Numbered from the stretch's first letter, positions 17,695 to 26,833 are shown. The stretch: 64,000 nt of DNA from Arthrobacter sp. MAHUQ-56 (GCF_019710585.1 NZ_JAIFZQ010000020.1:434001-498000); one strand, 5' to 3'. Notes: a model not told the origin generated them from the letters alone. Program-made: numbers and translations.

Positions 17695-17715
17695 GACACG
17701 TGCCCTCCAGCCGGA

Positions 17716-18720
17716 ATGTGCCCCATGAGGCTCCGGCGCAGCAACGCCTCGGGCCGAGGCTACCGCAGGGTGGCCGCCGGCAAAGGCTTCAGTTACCGGG
17801 ACCTGGACGGCTCCACCCTGCCGCCGGGGCCGGTCCGCGACCGCCTGGAGAGCATCGGCATTCCCCCGGCGTGGACCGACGTGTGGATTGCCCCCTTCGA
17901 CAATGGCCATATCCAGGCCACGGGCCTCGACGCGGTGGGCCGCCGCCAGTACATCTACCACCCCGAGTGGCGCGAGCGTAAGGACAGGGTGAAGTTCGAC
18001 CGGTCCCTGCAACTGGCCGAATCCCTGCCCGCCGCCCGCCGCAGGGTCACCATGGACCTGCGCAGCGATGGCTTCAGCCGCGAACGCGTCCTGGCGGCGG
18101 CCTTCCGGATGCTGGACAGCGGGTCCCTGCGCGTGGGATCGGAGCGGTACACGAACGAGAACGGGAGCCGCGGCCTGGCCACCCTGCTGTGCGCCCACGT
18201 CCAGGTGCGCAAGGACAGGATCACGCTGCGGTTTCCGGCCAAGAGCGGCAAGGACTGGGAATCGGAAATCCGCGACGCCGACCTCGCCGCCCTCCTGCGC
18301 CTGCTCAAGCGGCGGGGGTCCAACGCCCGGCTGCTGGCCTACAAGGACGGCAGGACCTGGCGTCCGGTCACCAGCGCCGACATCAATGCCTACGTGAAGG
18401 AGCGGACCGGCTCCGACTTCACGGCCAAGGACTTCCGCACGCTGCGGGGGACCGTGGCCGCGGCGGCCAGCCTGGCACGGACCGGTGCGCAGCGGACGGC
18501 CGCCAAGCGGAAGCGCGCCATCAGCCGGGCCATGTATGAGGCCGCGGAAACGCTGGGCAACACGCCTTCCATCGCCCGCAAAAGCTACGTCGACCCCAGG
18601 GTGCTGGACCATTACCACGCCGGGGAGACCATCGACCCGAAACGGCTTGATTCGGCGGAAGCCGAACTCCGGGCCCTCCTCTACCGGGAAGGCAAGGTGG
18701 TCGCGCTGGCCGCGAATTAG
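17716..18720 (+). CDS. DNA topoisomerase IB (poxvirus-like)
   Basis: A 334-residue type IB topoisomerase that relaxes supercoils through a 3'-phosphotyrosine intermediate. The N-terminal domain shows GYRRVAAGKGFSYRDLDG and IPPAWTDVWIAP. The catalytic domain carries RVGSERYTNENGSRGLATLL (first active-site arginine), the lysine strand near residue 172, KDFRTLRGT (second arginine) and the nucleophile in ARKSYVDPRVLD near residue 291. All key residues look present. The ATG at 17716 is taken; an ATG at 17725 is possible. It shares a very short divergent promoter region with rarD. Confidence 0.92.
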   Translation: MCPMRLRRSNASGRGYRRVAAGKGFSYRDLDGSTLPPGPVRDRLESIGIPPAWTDVWIAPFDNGHIQATGLDAVGRRQYIYHPEWRERKDRVKFDRSLQLAESLPAARRRVTMDLRSDGFSRERVLAAAFRMLDSGSLRVGSERYTNENGSRGLATLLCAHVQVRKDRITLRFPAKSGKDWESEIRDADLAALLRLLKRRGSNARLLAYKDGRTWRPVTSADINAYVKERTGSDFTAKDFRTLRGTVAAAASLARTGAQRTAAKRKRAISRAMYEAAETLGNTPSIARKSYVDPRVLDHYHAGETIDPKRLDSAEAELRALLYREGKVVALAAN

Positions 18721-18730
18721 CATGGCCGCC

Positions 18731-18778
18731 AACTGGAATGGCGCCGAACTAGAATGGCACAGAACTAAAATGACACAG
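18731..18778 (+). repeat. Three tandem 16-bp repeats upstream of fprA copy 2
   Basis: AACTGGAATGGCGCCG, AACTAGAATGGCACAG and AACTAAAATGACACAG follow each other without a gap. Each contains a -10-like hexamer (TGGAAT, TAGAAT, TAAAAT) at a 16-bp interval. The last, at 18766-18771, could be the promoter of the fprA-like gene. Confidence 0.7.
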
Positions 18779-18785
18779 TGCGCGG

Positions 18786-18807
18786 CATGCTGCTGCGCAG
18801 CAGCATG
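18786..18807. promoter_or_regulatory. Perfect 22-bp palindrome in the fprA2 leader
   Basis: CATGCTGCTGCG and its exact inverted copy form a gapless 22-bp palindrome 35 bases before the GTG start. It may be a protein-binding site or a leader-RNA hairpin. Confidence 0.6.
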
Positions 18808-18842
18808 AAACCTCGTGCAGGACCAGTTCAGAAGGGCTCCCG

Positions 18843-20273
18843 GTGTCCAACCACAGCGAAACTGCCGCCAACCGTCCCCTCCGCGTCGCCATCATCGGCG
18901 CCGGACCGGCAGGAGTCTATGCTGCTGACATCCTCACCAAGTCCAGCGGCGTGAAGGACGGCGACTTCCAGGTCAGCATCGACCTCTTCGAGGCCTACCC
19001 GGCGCCGTATGGCCTCATCCGGTACGGCGTGGCCCCCGACCATCCCCGCATCAAGGGCATCGTCAACGCCCTGCACAAGGTCCTGGACCGCGGCGACATC
19101 CGCTTCCTGGGCAATGTGACCTATGGCCGCGACCTCACCCTCCACGACTTCCGCGCCTTCTACGATGCCGTGATCTTCTCCACCGGCGCCGTCAAGGACG
19201 CGGACCTGGGGATTCCGGGCATTGACCTCCAGGGTTCCTTCGGCGGGGCGGACTTCGTTTCCTGGTACGACGGCCACCCCGATGTTCCGCGCGAGTGGCC
19301 GCTGGATGCCAGGGAGATCGCCGTCATCGGCAACGGCAACGTGGCGCTGGACGTGGCCCGCATGCTGGTCAAACATCCCGAGGAACTGCTCAGCACCGAG
19401 ATTCCGGACAACGTCTACCAGGGCCTGAAGTCCTCGCCGGTGACCGACGTGCACGTTTTTGGCCGCCGCGGCCCGGCCCAGGTCAAGTTCACCCCGCTGG
19501 AACTGCGGGAGCTGAGCCACATGAACGACGTCGACATCGTGCTGTACCCGGAGGACTTCGAATTCGACGAGGCCTCCGATGAGGCCATCCGCACCAACAA
19601 CCAGACCAAGACCATGGTGAACACCCTCACCAACTGGCTGGTGGAGGAACACGCGGAGTCCGAGAACCCTTCCTCCCGAAGGCTGCACCTGCACTTCCTG
19701 CACAGCCCCGTCGAGGTGCTCGACGACGGCACGGGCAAGGTGGGCGGCATCAAGTTCGAACGCATGCAGCTGGACGGCACCGGCAACGCCAAGGGCACCG
19801 GCGAGTACGTCGAGTACCCGGTCCAGGCCGTCTACCGGGCCATCGGCTACCACGGCTCCCCGCTTGACGAACTGGAATACGATGCCAAGCGCGGCGTCAT
19901 CCCGAACGAGGGCGGCCGCGTCCTGGACGCCTCCGGCACCCCCGTTCCCGGCATCTACGCCACCGGCTGGATCAAGCGCGGTCCCGTGGGACTGATCGGG
20001 CACACCAAGGGCGACGCCCTTGAGACCATCGGCTTCCTGCTCGAGGACCGGCTGCACCTCCCGGCGGCACAAAACCCGGATCCCCAGGCCATCATCGACC
20101 TGCTTGAGGAACGCGGCATCGAATACACCACGTGGGAGGGCTGGAACAAGCTCGACGCCCACGAGGCCGGCCTGGGCCAGGCCTGGACCGGGCCCGAAGG
20201 CCTGGACCACGTGGTGCGCGAACGCATCAAGGTGGTGCCGCGCGAAGAGATGATCCGCATCTCCCGCGGCTGA
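18843..20273 (+). CDS. fprA: Ferredoxin/adrenodoxin-type NADP+ reductase, copy 2
   Basis: A 476-residue paralogue of the 2220-3686 enzyme, with long identical blocks such as YPAPYGLIRYGVAPDHPRIK, GNGNVALDVAR and GRRGPAQVKFTPLELRELSH. The FAD site reads IIGAGPAGVYAADIL and the C-terminal site YATGWIKRGPVGLIGHTKGD. The copies differ mainly after residue 430, in the N-terminal dozen residues and in genome context. This copy follows topoisomerase IB and has its own repeat-rich leader, so it is probably regulated differently. The GTG at 18843 has AGAAGGG 8 bases upstream. Confidence 0.9.
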   Translation: MSNHSETAANRPLRVAIIGAGPAGVYAADILTKSSGVKDGDFQVSIDLFEAYPAPYGLIRYGVAPDHPRIKGIVNALHKVLDRGDIRFLGNVTYGRDLTLHDFRAFYDAVIFSTGAVKDADLGIPGIDLQGSFGGADFVSWYDGHPDVPREWPLDAREIAVIGNGNVALDVARMLVKHPEELLSTEIPDNVYQGLKSSPVTDVHVFGRRGPAQVKFTPLELRELSHMNDVDIVLYPEDFEFDEASDEAIRTNNQTKTMVNTLTNWLVEEHAESENPSSRRLHLHFLHSPVEVLDDGTGKVGGIKFERMQLDGTGNAKGTGEYVEYPVQAVYRAIGYHGSPLDELEYDAKRGVIPNEGGRVLDASGTPVPGIYATGWIKRGPVGLIGHTKGDALETIGFLLEDRLHLPAAQNPDPQAIIDLLEERGIEYTTWEGWNKLDAHEAGLGQAWTGPEGLDHVVRERIKVVPREEMIRISRG

Positions 20274-20320
20274 CCCCCGGAGCACGCAGCCCAAAACCCT
20301 AGGCGCGGAAACATATTCGG

Positions 20321-20335
20321 GTTAGTCTGATTAAC
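20321..20335. promoter_or_regulatory. TetR-type operator overlapping the promoter
   Basis: GTTAGTCTGATTAAC is a near-perfect 15-bp palindrome (one mismatched pair) immediately before the ATG of the TetR gene. It covers the -10 hexamer TAGTCT at 20323-20328, so it is a good candidate for autorepression. Confidence 0.55.
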
Positions 20336-20947
20336 ATGAATACGGCCGCGGCCAAAACCAGGGCTTACAGTTCGCCGAAGCGGGCTTCTTCCGCCGCCGA
20401 GACGGGGCGCCGGATCCTGCAGGCAACGCTGGAGCTTTTCATGGAGGGGCCGCTCGCCGACGTAACCCTGAACGCCGTCGCGGACCGCGCAGGGGTCACC
20501 GTCCAGACCGTCATCCGCCGCTTCGGTGACCGGATGGGCCTGATCCACGCCACCGCCGAGTTCGCCTCCACCGGGGTTGCCGCCCAGCGCGGTGCCGCCC
20601 CGTCCGGGGATGTCCCTGCCGCCGTCGGCAACCTCGTGGAGCATTACGAAACCACCGGTGCCCTGGCGCTGAAGCTGTTGGCGGAGGAGCAAACGTCGAC
20701 GGTCCTCGCCGAGATCACCGCAGGCGGCCGGCGCCTCCACAGGGAATGGTGTGAACGCGTCTTCGCGCCGTTCCTGGCGGACGACTATCTGCCGGCCGGG
20801 GTGGAGCGGAAACGCCGCCTCGCCCAGTTCGTCGCGCTGTGCGACGTCTACACCTGGAAGCTGCTCCGCCTCGACGCGGGGCTGGGCAAGGACCAGGTGG
20901 CGCTTTCCCTGATCGAAATGCTGGAGCCCTTCACCCGGAGGTCCTGA
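20336..20947 (+). CDS. TetR family regulator
   Basis: A 203-residue repressor. The N-terminal helix-turn-helix at residues 20-70 reads GRRILQATLELFMEG and then ADRAGVTVQTVIRRFGDRMGLI. The C-terminal ligand domain is not assignable. The stop overlaps the ATG of the glycosyltransferase by one base (TGATG), so the two are coupled. The palindrome just before the start suggests autoregulation. The probable inducer is the substrate of the glycosyltransferase. Confidence 0.88.
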   Translation: MNTAAAKTRAYSSPKRASSAAETGRRILQATLELFMEGPLADVTLNAVADRAGVTVQTVIRRFGDRMGLIHATAEFASTGVAAQRGAAPSGDVPAAVGNLVEHYETTGALALKLLAEEQTSTVLAEITAGGRRLHREWCERVFAPFLADDYLPAGVERKRRLAQFVALCDVYTWKLLRLDAGLGKDQVALSLIEMLEPFTRRS

Positions 20948-22221
20948 TGTCCACCATCCTTGCCTACACGTCGCCGGCCATCGGCCACCTCTTTCCCATG
21001 GTGCCGCTGCTCCTGGAACTGAAGGCCCGCGGCCACGAGGTCCACGTGCGCGCACTCCGCCAACAGATCCCGATGCTCCGCGAGGCCGGATTCCAGGCCC
21101 AGGCGGTCGATGACAGGCTTCTCGCCGTGGAGGCCGTGGACTACCGGGCAGGGAATGCGCGGGCTGCCTTGGCGTCCAGTGTTGAGACCTTCACGGCCCG
21201 CGCCCGCTTCGACGCACCCGATCTCCGTGCCGCCATGGATGCCGTCAAGCCGGACCTGCTGGTGGTGGACATCAACTCCTGGGGTGCCCGGATCGTGGCG
21301 GAAGCGTCGGGCCTTCCCTGGGCCACATTCAGCCCATACACGCCCCCGCTGACGTCCCGCGGCACCCCGCCGTTCGGTCCCGGGCTCGATCCCATGCCCG
21401 GACCCCTGGGGCGGGGCCGGGACGCACTGGCGCGCCGCCTCGTGGTTGGCGCCGTCGAGAAACTGATGCTGCCGCGCGTCAACTCGCTGCGTGCCGGCCT
21501 GTCCGGGGGCGGCCTTGCCCCGGTCAAGGGCGCCGACGAGATGTTCAGGACCGCCCCGCTCCTGCTCGTCACCACCTCGGAGCCCTTCGAGTATCCGCAT
21601 CCTGACTGGGGGCGCGACGTCCGCATGATCGGGGCGCTGGGGTGGGAACCGCCGTCGCCTCCGCCGGCCTGGCTTGGGGACGCCGCGGAGCCCGTCGTGC
21701 TGGTTACCACCTCGTCCGAGTACCAGGCGGACGAGGCCATCGTGCGGGCCGCCCTGGAAGGCCTGGCTGCGGAGCCATTCACCGTCGTCGCCACCGTGCC
21801 CGCGGCGGAAACAGGCTCCGCCGGTGCGGCACGGGCATCGGGCACCGCCGGCTTCGGCAGCGTTCCGGCGAATGCCCGGCTGGAACACTTCGTCCCGCAC
21901 GGCCAGGTCCTGGAACATGCGGCCGTGGCCGTCACCCACGGCGGCATGGGGGCCACACAGAAGGCCCTGTCCAAGGGAGTTCCAGTGGTGGTGGTGCCCT
22001 TCGGGCGCGACCAGCACGAGGTCGCGGCGCGGGTGGTGGCGGCCGACGCCGGCATCAGGCTCAGCCGCAAAAACCTCTCCCCGGGCACGCTCCGCGCGGC
22101 GGTCCGGAAGGCATTGGCGAAAAAGGAAGGGGCCCGCCGGGTTGCTGCCGGCTTCACGGCCGCCGGGGGAGCAGCAGCAGGAGCGGACGCCTTGGAAGAG
22201 CTGGTCCGGGTACACCCATGA
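20947..22221 (+). CDS. MGT-like glycosyltransferase (GT1, GT-B fold)
   Basis: A 424-residue enzyme of the UDP-glycosyltransferase/macrolide glycosyltransferase type. The N-terminus reads AYTSPAIGHLFPMVPLLLEL, the acceptor-side start typical of the family. The C-terminal donor-binding segment has FVPHGQVLEHAAVAVTHGG and GVPVVVVPFGRDQHEVAARV near residues 320-365. A membrane role is not indicated. Overlap with a TetR gene suggests inducible glucosylation of a xenobiotic or a natural product. The substrate is not deducible. Confidence 0.85.
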   Translation: MSTILAYTSPAIGHLFPMVPLLLELKARGHEVHVRALRQQIPMLREAGFQAQAVDDRLLAVEAVDYRAGNARAALASSVETFTARARFDAPDLRAAMDAVKPDLLVVDINSWGARIVAEASGLPWATFSPYTPPLTSRGTPPFGPGLDPMPGPLGRGRDALARRLVVGAVEKLMLPRVNSLRAGLSGGGLAPVKGADEMFRTAPLLLVTTSEPFEYPHPDWGRDVRMIGALGWEPPSPPPAWLGDAAEPVVLVTTSSEYQADEAIVRAALEGLAAEPFTVVATVPAAETGSAGAARASGTAGFGSVPANARLEHFVPHGQVLEHAAVAVTHGGMGATQKALSKGVPVVVVPFGRDQHEVAARVVAADAGIRLSRKNLSPGTLRAAVRKALAKKEGARRVAAGFTAAGGAAAGADALEELVRVHP

Positions 22222-22234
22222 CACGGGGTTTTTG

Positions 22235-22249
22235 GCCAGCTATGCTGGC
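22235..22249. promoter_or_regulatory. Dyad after the glycosyltransferase, before the GAF regulator
   Basis: GCCAGC-TAT-GCTGGC, a 6-bp inverted repeat about 105 bases upstream of the regulator start. Possible operator or weak terminator. Confidence 0.3.
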
Positions 22250-22355
22250 TTGGGCACCCCCGAGCCCTGCATAGCCGGACCAAAAGTCCAGGGCGCGGGA
22301 CCGAATGCGCAGGGCCTGGAATGGCCGCCACATGCTTGCACACAACGGGAGTTCG

Positions 22356-23696
22356 ATGACGAACCTGCTCCAGCCTGAACCGCTCCAGCGCGCTGCGCTG
22401 GCCGGGCACGAGCACCTGGACGCCGCCTCCGGGGGCACACCGGAGCTGCCCGGGCTGCGCAACCTCATCAAAGAGTCCTGGCAGCGCTCCGCCAGCCTCC
22501 GGGCCAACCCGGACAACCCCGCCGCGCCGCTGGCCCTCGACTGGGACGAGCTGGAGGACTATCGCCGGCAGCACCCCCTGGCCGCGATCATGCCGGTCAT
22601 CAACAAGCTCCTGGTCCAGCCCAGCCACGACAGCGGGCTCCTGGTGGCCGTAGGCGACGAAGTGGGCCGCCTCCTCTGGGTGGACGGAGACCCCACGCTG
22701 CAGCGCAGGGCAGAGGGCATGATGTTCGTGCCCGGCGCCGACTGGTCCGAGGCCAGCGTCGGCACCAGCGCCCCCGGGACCGCCCTCGCCCTGGGCCGCG
22801 GCATCCAGATCTCCGGTGCCGAGCACTACCAGCGCACGGTCCATCCCTGGAGCTGCACCGCCGTCCCCTTCCATGACCCCGACTCCGGCGCGGTGCTCGG
22901 CGTCGTGGACATCACCGGAACGGCCACCGCCGTCGCGCCGCACACCTTGTCCCTCGTGGAGGCCACCGTCGCCGCCGCGCAGGCGCAGCTGCGCGTGGAG
23001 CGGCTGCAGCTCGCCGCGGACCTGGCGCGGAAGCCAGTACGACGCCGGTCCCCGTCCGCCGCTGCCAGGCAAGGTAAAGGTGCCACGGAAGGCAGCCTCT
23101 ACCGCAACAGCCTGCAGCTGCTGGGCCGTGACCAAGCGCTGCTCAGCCTGGCCGGCAAGACGGTTGCGCTGTCCGCCCGGCACAGCGAAATCATGGCGCT
23201 GCTCAGCACCCACAAGGACGGGCTCTCGGCCGAGGAACTGGGCTCGCTGCTGTATCCCGGCGAAGGGTCCACCATCACGCTCCGGGCCGAGATGGTCCGC
23301 CTCCGCAAGGTCCTCCAGCAGCTCAACCCGGAAGCCGTGCCCGGCTCGCGGCCCTACCGGCTCCCGCTGGACGTGGTGCCGGACACCGGACAGGTACTGA
23401 GCTGCCTGCAGCGCGGGGCCCACCGGATCGCCCTGGAAATCTACCGCGGGGCGGTGCTTCCGCGCTCGGAGGCGCCGGGCATCGTCGAACTGCGGAGCAG
23501 GGTCTCCTCCCTGCTCCGCGAGGCAGTCCTCACCGACGGCAGCGCCGAGTCGCTGCTCAAGTACGCCGAGCTGCCGGAGGCAAGGGACGACGTCGGCGTC
23601 CGCCGGGCCGCGCTCCGCCTCCTCCCGCCGCGCTCACCCCGGCGGGCCGCCCTGGTCGCGGACCTGGAACGGCTGGAAGCCGAACTCCGCGCCTGA
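22356..23696 (+). CDS. GAF domain transcriptional regulator (AcoR-like, without AAA domain)
   Basis: A 446-residue protein. The first 230 residues match the sensor part of AcoR-type activators: IKESWQRS near residue 38, then a GAF fold with [19 protein letters not shown] and [20 protein letters not shown]. The sigma-54 AAA module is absent. The C-terminal part contains a winged-helix-like region, with [20 protein letters not shown] near residue 273. The ATG at 22356 has GGGAG 4 bases upstream. It lies directly before the aldehyde and alcohol dehydrogenase genes and probably activates them; two dyads lie between. Confidence 0.85.
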   Translation: MTNLLQPEPLQRAALAGHEHLDAASGGTPELPGLRNLIKESWQRSASLRANPDNPAAPLALDWDELEDYRRQHPLAAIMPVINKLLVQPSHDSGLLVAVGDEVGRLLWVDGDPTLQRRAEGMMFVPGADWSEASVGTSAPGTALALGRGIQISGAEHYQRTVHPWSCTAVPFHDPDSGAVLGVVDITGTATAVAPHTLSLVEATVAAAQAQLRVERLQLAADLARKPVRRRSPSAAARQGKGATEGSLYRNSLQLLGRDQALLSLAGKTVALSARHSEIMALLSTHKDGLSAEELGSLLYPGEGSTITLRAEMVRLRKVLQQLNPEAVPGSRPYRLPLDVVPDTGQVLSCLQRGAHRIALEIYRGAVLPRSEAPGIVELRSRVSSLLREAVLTDGSAESLLKYAELPEARDDVGVRRAALRLLPPRSPRRAALVADLERLEAELRA

Positions 23697-23740
23697 GGCT
23701 GCGGGCGCCGTCGCACCTTCCATGCGTGCCCTCCATGCGA

Positions 23741-23777
23741 GGTGACGTGCGTCACCCGGTTGCAACCTTGCTGCAAC
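23741..23777. promoter_or_regulatory. Two adjacent dyads upstream of the aldehyde dehydrogenase operon
   Basis: GGTGAC-GTGC-GTCACC (23741-23756) is followed two bases later by GTTGCAACCTTGCTGCAAC (23759-23777), whose ends are inverted repeats. They sit 60-95 bases before the ATG at 23837, where an activator would bind. Confidence 0.5.
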
Positions 23778-23836
23778 CTGCCCCCTCCTACGCTGGCTCC
23801 AATGGCGAAAGCCTGGGATTAGCAAAGGAGCTAGCA

Positions 23837-25360
23837 ATGACCGTTTACGCACAGCCCGGCACCGAGGGTTCGAAGGTCACTTTTAAGGACCGGTACGAGA
23901 ACTGGATCGGCGGCGAATGGGTGGCCCCCGTGAAGGGGCAGTACTTCGACAACATCACCCCCGTCACCGGGAAGGCCTTCTGCGAGGTGGCGCGCGGCAC
24001 CGCGGAGGACATCGAGCTGGCGCTGGACGCGGCACACAAGGCGGCCCCGTCCTGGGGCAAGACCTCCGTCGCTGAACGCGCCGCCATCCTGAACAGGATC
24101 GCGGACCGCATCGACGAAAACCTCGAAATGCTCGCCGTGGCTGAAACCTGGGACAACGGCAAACCCGTCCGTGAAACCCTCAAGGCAGACCTCCCGCTAG
24201 CCGCCGACCACTTCCGCTACTTCGCCTCGGCTGTCCGGGCGCAGGAAGGCAGCCTCTCGCAGCTGGACGACGACACCACCGCCTACCACTTCCATGAACC
24301 GCTCGGCGTCGTGGGCCAGATCATCCCCTGGAACTTCCCCATCCTGATGGCCGTGTGGAAGCTGGCCCCCGCGCTCGCCGCAGGCAACACCGTGGTCCTC
24401 AAGCCGGCCGAGCAGACGCCGTCGTCCATCCTGGTGCTGATGGAACTGATCGGGGACCTCCTGCCCGCCGGCGTGGTCAACGTGGTCAACGGCTTCGGCG
24501 TGGAGGCCGGCAAGCCGCTTGCCTCCAGCTCCCGGATCCGCAAGATCGCGTTCACCGGCGAAACCACCACCGGCCGGCTCATCAGCCAGTACGCCAGCCA
24601 GAACCTCATCCCCGTCACACTGGAACTGGGCGGCAAGAGCCCCAACATCTTCTTCAACGATGTGGCCCAGGAAAACGACGCGTTCTATGACAAGGCCCAG
24701 GAAGGCTTCGCGCTGTTCGCCTTCAACCAGGGCGAAGTCTGCACGTGCCCTTCCCGCGCCCTGGTCCAGGAGGACATCTACGACTCCTTCATGGCCGACG
24801 CCGTGGCCCGGGTGGAGAAGATGATCCAGGGCAACCCGCTGGACACCGACACCCAGGTGGGGGCGCAGGCCTCCAACGACCAGCTGGAGAAGATCCTTTC
24901 CTACATCGACATCGGAAAGCAGGAAGGCGCCAAGGTCCTCACCGGCGGCGCCCGCGCCGAGCTGCCGGGCGACCTGGCCGGCGGCTACTACGTCCAGCCC
25001 ACCGTCTTCGAAGGCCACAACAGGATGCGGATCTTCCAGGAGGAGATCTTCGGACCCGTCGTGGCGGTGACGAAATTCAGCGACTACAACGACGCCATGG
25101 GCATCGCCAACGACACCCTCTATGGCCTCGGCGCCGGTGTCTGGTCGCGCAACGGCAACGTGGCCTACCGCGCCGGCCGCGAAATCCAGGCCGGCCGCGT
25201 CTGGGTCAACAACTACCACGCCTACCCGGCAGGGGCCGCCTTCGGTGGCTACAAGTCCTCGGGCATCGGGCGCGAGAACCACGCCATGATGCTGGACCAC
25301 TACCAGCAGACCAAGAACCTCCTGGTCAGCTACAACGAAAACAAGCTGGGCTTCTTCTAG
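23837..25360 (+). CDS. exaC: NAD-dependent aldehyde dehydrogenase, ExaC type
   Basis: A 507-residue enzyme that oxidises acetaldehyde and similar aldehydes to acids. Motifs are [33 protein letters not shown] (general base) and [16 protein letters not shown], where the CTCPSR nucleophile context is characteristic of the ExaC/AldB group. The ATG at 23837 is preceded by AAAGGAGCTAGCA, an ideal Shine-Dalgarno site. An alcohol dehydrogenase and a DUF779 gene follow at short distances; this trio is common in actinobacteria. Confidence 0.92.
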   Translation: MTVYAQPGTEGSKVTFKDRYENWIGGEWVAPVKGQYFDNITPVTGKAFCEVARGTAEDIELALDAAHKAAPSWGKTSVAERAAILNRIADRIDENLEMLAVAETWDNGKPVRETLKADLPLAADHFRYFASAVRAQEGSLSQLDDDTTAYHFHEPLGVVGQIIPWNFPILMAVWKLAPALAAGNTVVLKPAEQTPSSILVLMELIGDLLPAGVVNVVNGFGVEAGKPLASSSRIRKIAFTGETTTGRLISQYASQNLIPVTLELGGKSPNIFFNDVAQENDAFYDKAQEGFALFAFNQGEVCTCPSRALVQEDIYDSFMADAVARVEKMIQGNPLDTDTQVGAQASNDQLEKILSYIDIGKQEGAKVLTGGARAELPGDLAGGYYVQPTVFEGHNRMRIFQEEIFGPVVAVTKFSDYNDAMGIANDTLYGLGAGVWSRNGNVAYRAGREIQAGRVWVNNYHAYPAGAAFGGYKSSGIGRENHAMMLDHYQQTKNLLVSYNENKLGFF

Positions 25361-25405
25361 GCCCTGCTGCCCTACCTCCGCTACAACGACGCAAGGATTT
25401 CGCCA

Positions 25406-26428
25406 ATGACGACGACAATGCAAGCAGCAGTAGTAACCACATTCGGCTCCGACCTCTCCGTCCAGGACATCGCCATCCCCCAACCGGGGCCCGGGCAGGC
25501 GCTGGTTAAGGTGCTCACCACCGGTGTCTGCCACACCGACCTCCACGCCGCCGAAGGCGACTGGCCGGTCAAGCCGACCCCGCCGTTCGTTCCCGGCCAC
25601 GAAGGGGTGGGCGAAGTGGTGGCCCTGGGCGAGGGCGTCACCGACCTCGCCATCGGCGACCTGGTGGGCAACGCATGGCTGTGGTCCGCGTGCGGCGACT
25701 GCCAGTACTGCCGCACCGGCTGGGAGACCCTCTGCGAGGCCCAGCAGAACGGCGGCTACAGCGTGGACGGCTCCTTCGGGGAGTACATGCTGGTGGACTC
25801 GCGCTTCGCGGCGCGGATACCGGCGGGATCCGACCCCGTCGAGGTGGCACCGGTGCTCTGCGCCGGCGTCACCGTGTACAAAGGACTGAAGATGACCGAG
25901 GCCCGGCCAGGCCAGTGGGTCACGATTTCCGGGATCGGCGGACTGGGACACATCGCCGTGCAGTATGCGGTGGCGATGGGCCTGCGGGTTGCCGCCGTGG
26001 ACATCGCCGACGACAAGCTCGCGCTCGCCAAGGCCCACGGCGCCGAACTGGCCGTCAACGCCCTGCACGAAGACCCGGCGGAAGTGATCCAGCGTGAAAC
26101 AGGGGGTTGCCATGGAGTCCTGGTTACTGCGGTGCACCCGTCGGCATTCGGGCAGGCCATCGGGATGGCCCGCCGCGGCGGCACCATCGTGTTCAACGGA
26201 CTGCCGCCGGGGGACTTCCCGGCGCCGATCTTCGAGATTGTGCTCAAGGGACTGACGGTCCGCGGATCGATCGTCGGCACCCGGCAGGACCTGGAGGAAG
26301 CGCTGGATTTCTACGCCCGTGGCAAGATCCATCCCACGGTTTCCGTGCGGGAGCTTTCCGAGGTCAACGCGGTGTTCGACGAAATGAAGCACGCCAAGAT
26401 CGACGGCCGCGTGGTGCTGAGGTTCTGA
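25406..26428 (+). CDS. adhP: Zinc-dependent alcohol dehydrogenase
   Basis: A 340-residue medium-chain dehydrogenase converting ethanol and other primary alcohols to aldehydes. Catalytic zinc ligands lie in GVCHTDLHAAEGDWP and FVPGHEGVGEVVALG (residues 37-75). The structural zinc site is the four-cysteine lobe CGDCQYCRTGWETLCEAQ near residues 93-110. The NAD fold reads GIGGLGHIAVQYA near 172. Length and sequence match AdhP. It starts 46 bases after exaC, so its product feeds the preceding enzyme. Confidence 0.92.
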   Translation: MTTTMQAAVVTTFGSDLSVQDIAIPQPGPGQALVKVLTTGVCHTDLHAAEGDWPVKPTPPFVPGHEGVGEVVALGEGVTDLAIGDLVGNAWLWSACGDCQYCRTGWETLCEAQQNGGYSVDGSFGEYMLVDSRFAARIPAGSDPVEVAPVLCAGVTVYKGLKMTEARPGQWVTISGIGGLGHIAVQYAVAMGLRVAAVDIADDKLALAKAHGAELAVNALHEDPAEVIQRETGGCHGVLVTAVHPSAFGQAIGMARRGGTIVFNGLPPGDFPAPIFEIVLKGLTVRGSIVGTRQDLEEALDFYARGKIHPTVSVRELSEVNAVFDEMKHAKIDGRVVLRF

Positions 26429-26833
26429 TGCCGGCCCAGGGGATCGAGGCCGCCGCGACGCTGCCGGGGGAGGAGTTCTCCCGGGTGGCGCTGACGCCTG
26501 ACGCCGTGGCGCTGCTGCAGATGCTGTGGGACCGGCACGGCCCTGATGTTCCACCAGTCCGGCGGCTGCTGCGACGGGTCCTCACCCATGTGCTACTCGG
26601 CGGGGGATTTCATCACCGGCGGTTCCGACGTCCTGCTCGGGCTGTTCGACCTGTCCGACGGCGTGGCCCCGCGGCCCCTGGAGTTCTGGATGTCGCGGGA
26701 GCAGTTCGAATACTGGAGCCACACACACCTCACAGTGGACGTGGTTCCGGGCCGGGGTAGCGGGTTTTCGGTGGAGGCGCCGGAAGGCAAGCGCTTCCTC
26801 ATCCGGTCCACGCTGATGGACTGGCCGGCCTGA
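26428..26833 (+). pseudogene. DUF779 protein gene with an internal frameshift
   Basis: The ATG at 26428 overlaps the adhP stop by one base and opens a frame reading VALTPDAVALLQMLWDRHGP, the usual DUF779 N-terminus. The rest of the family, LMFHQSGGCCDGSSPMCY through the HTHLTVDVVPGRG region to the stop at 26831-26833, is in the next frame. The two meet at about 26541-26543, where two bases appear to be missing (or one extra). Both halves are otherwise well conserved, so this is a recent mutation or a sequencing error. DUF779 genes commonly accompany ExaC/AdhP operons; the function is unknown. Confidence 0.8.

Noticed and set aside
26535..26550. Programmed ribosomal frameshift in the DUF779 gene
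   Set aside because: No slippery heptamer or stimulatory structure was visible; a mutation or sequencing error is simpler.
21141..26554. Two long antisense frames opposite the glycosyltransferase, regulator and dehydrogenase genes
   Set aside because: No recognisable domain, and they cross several supported genes.
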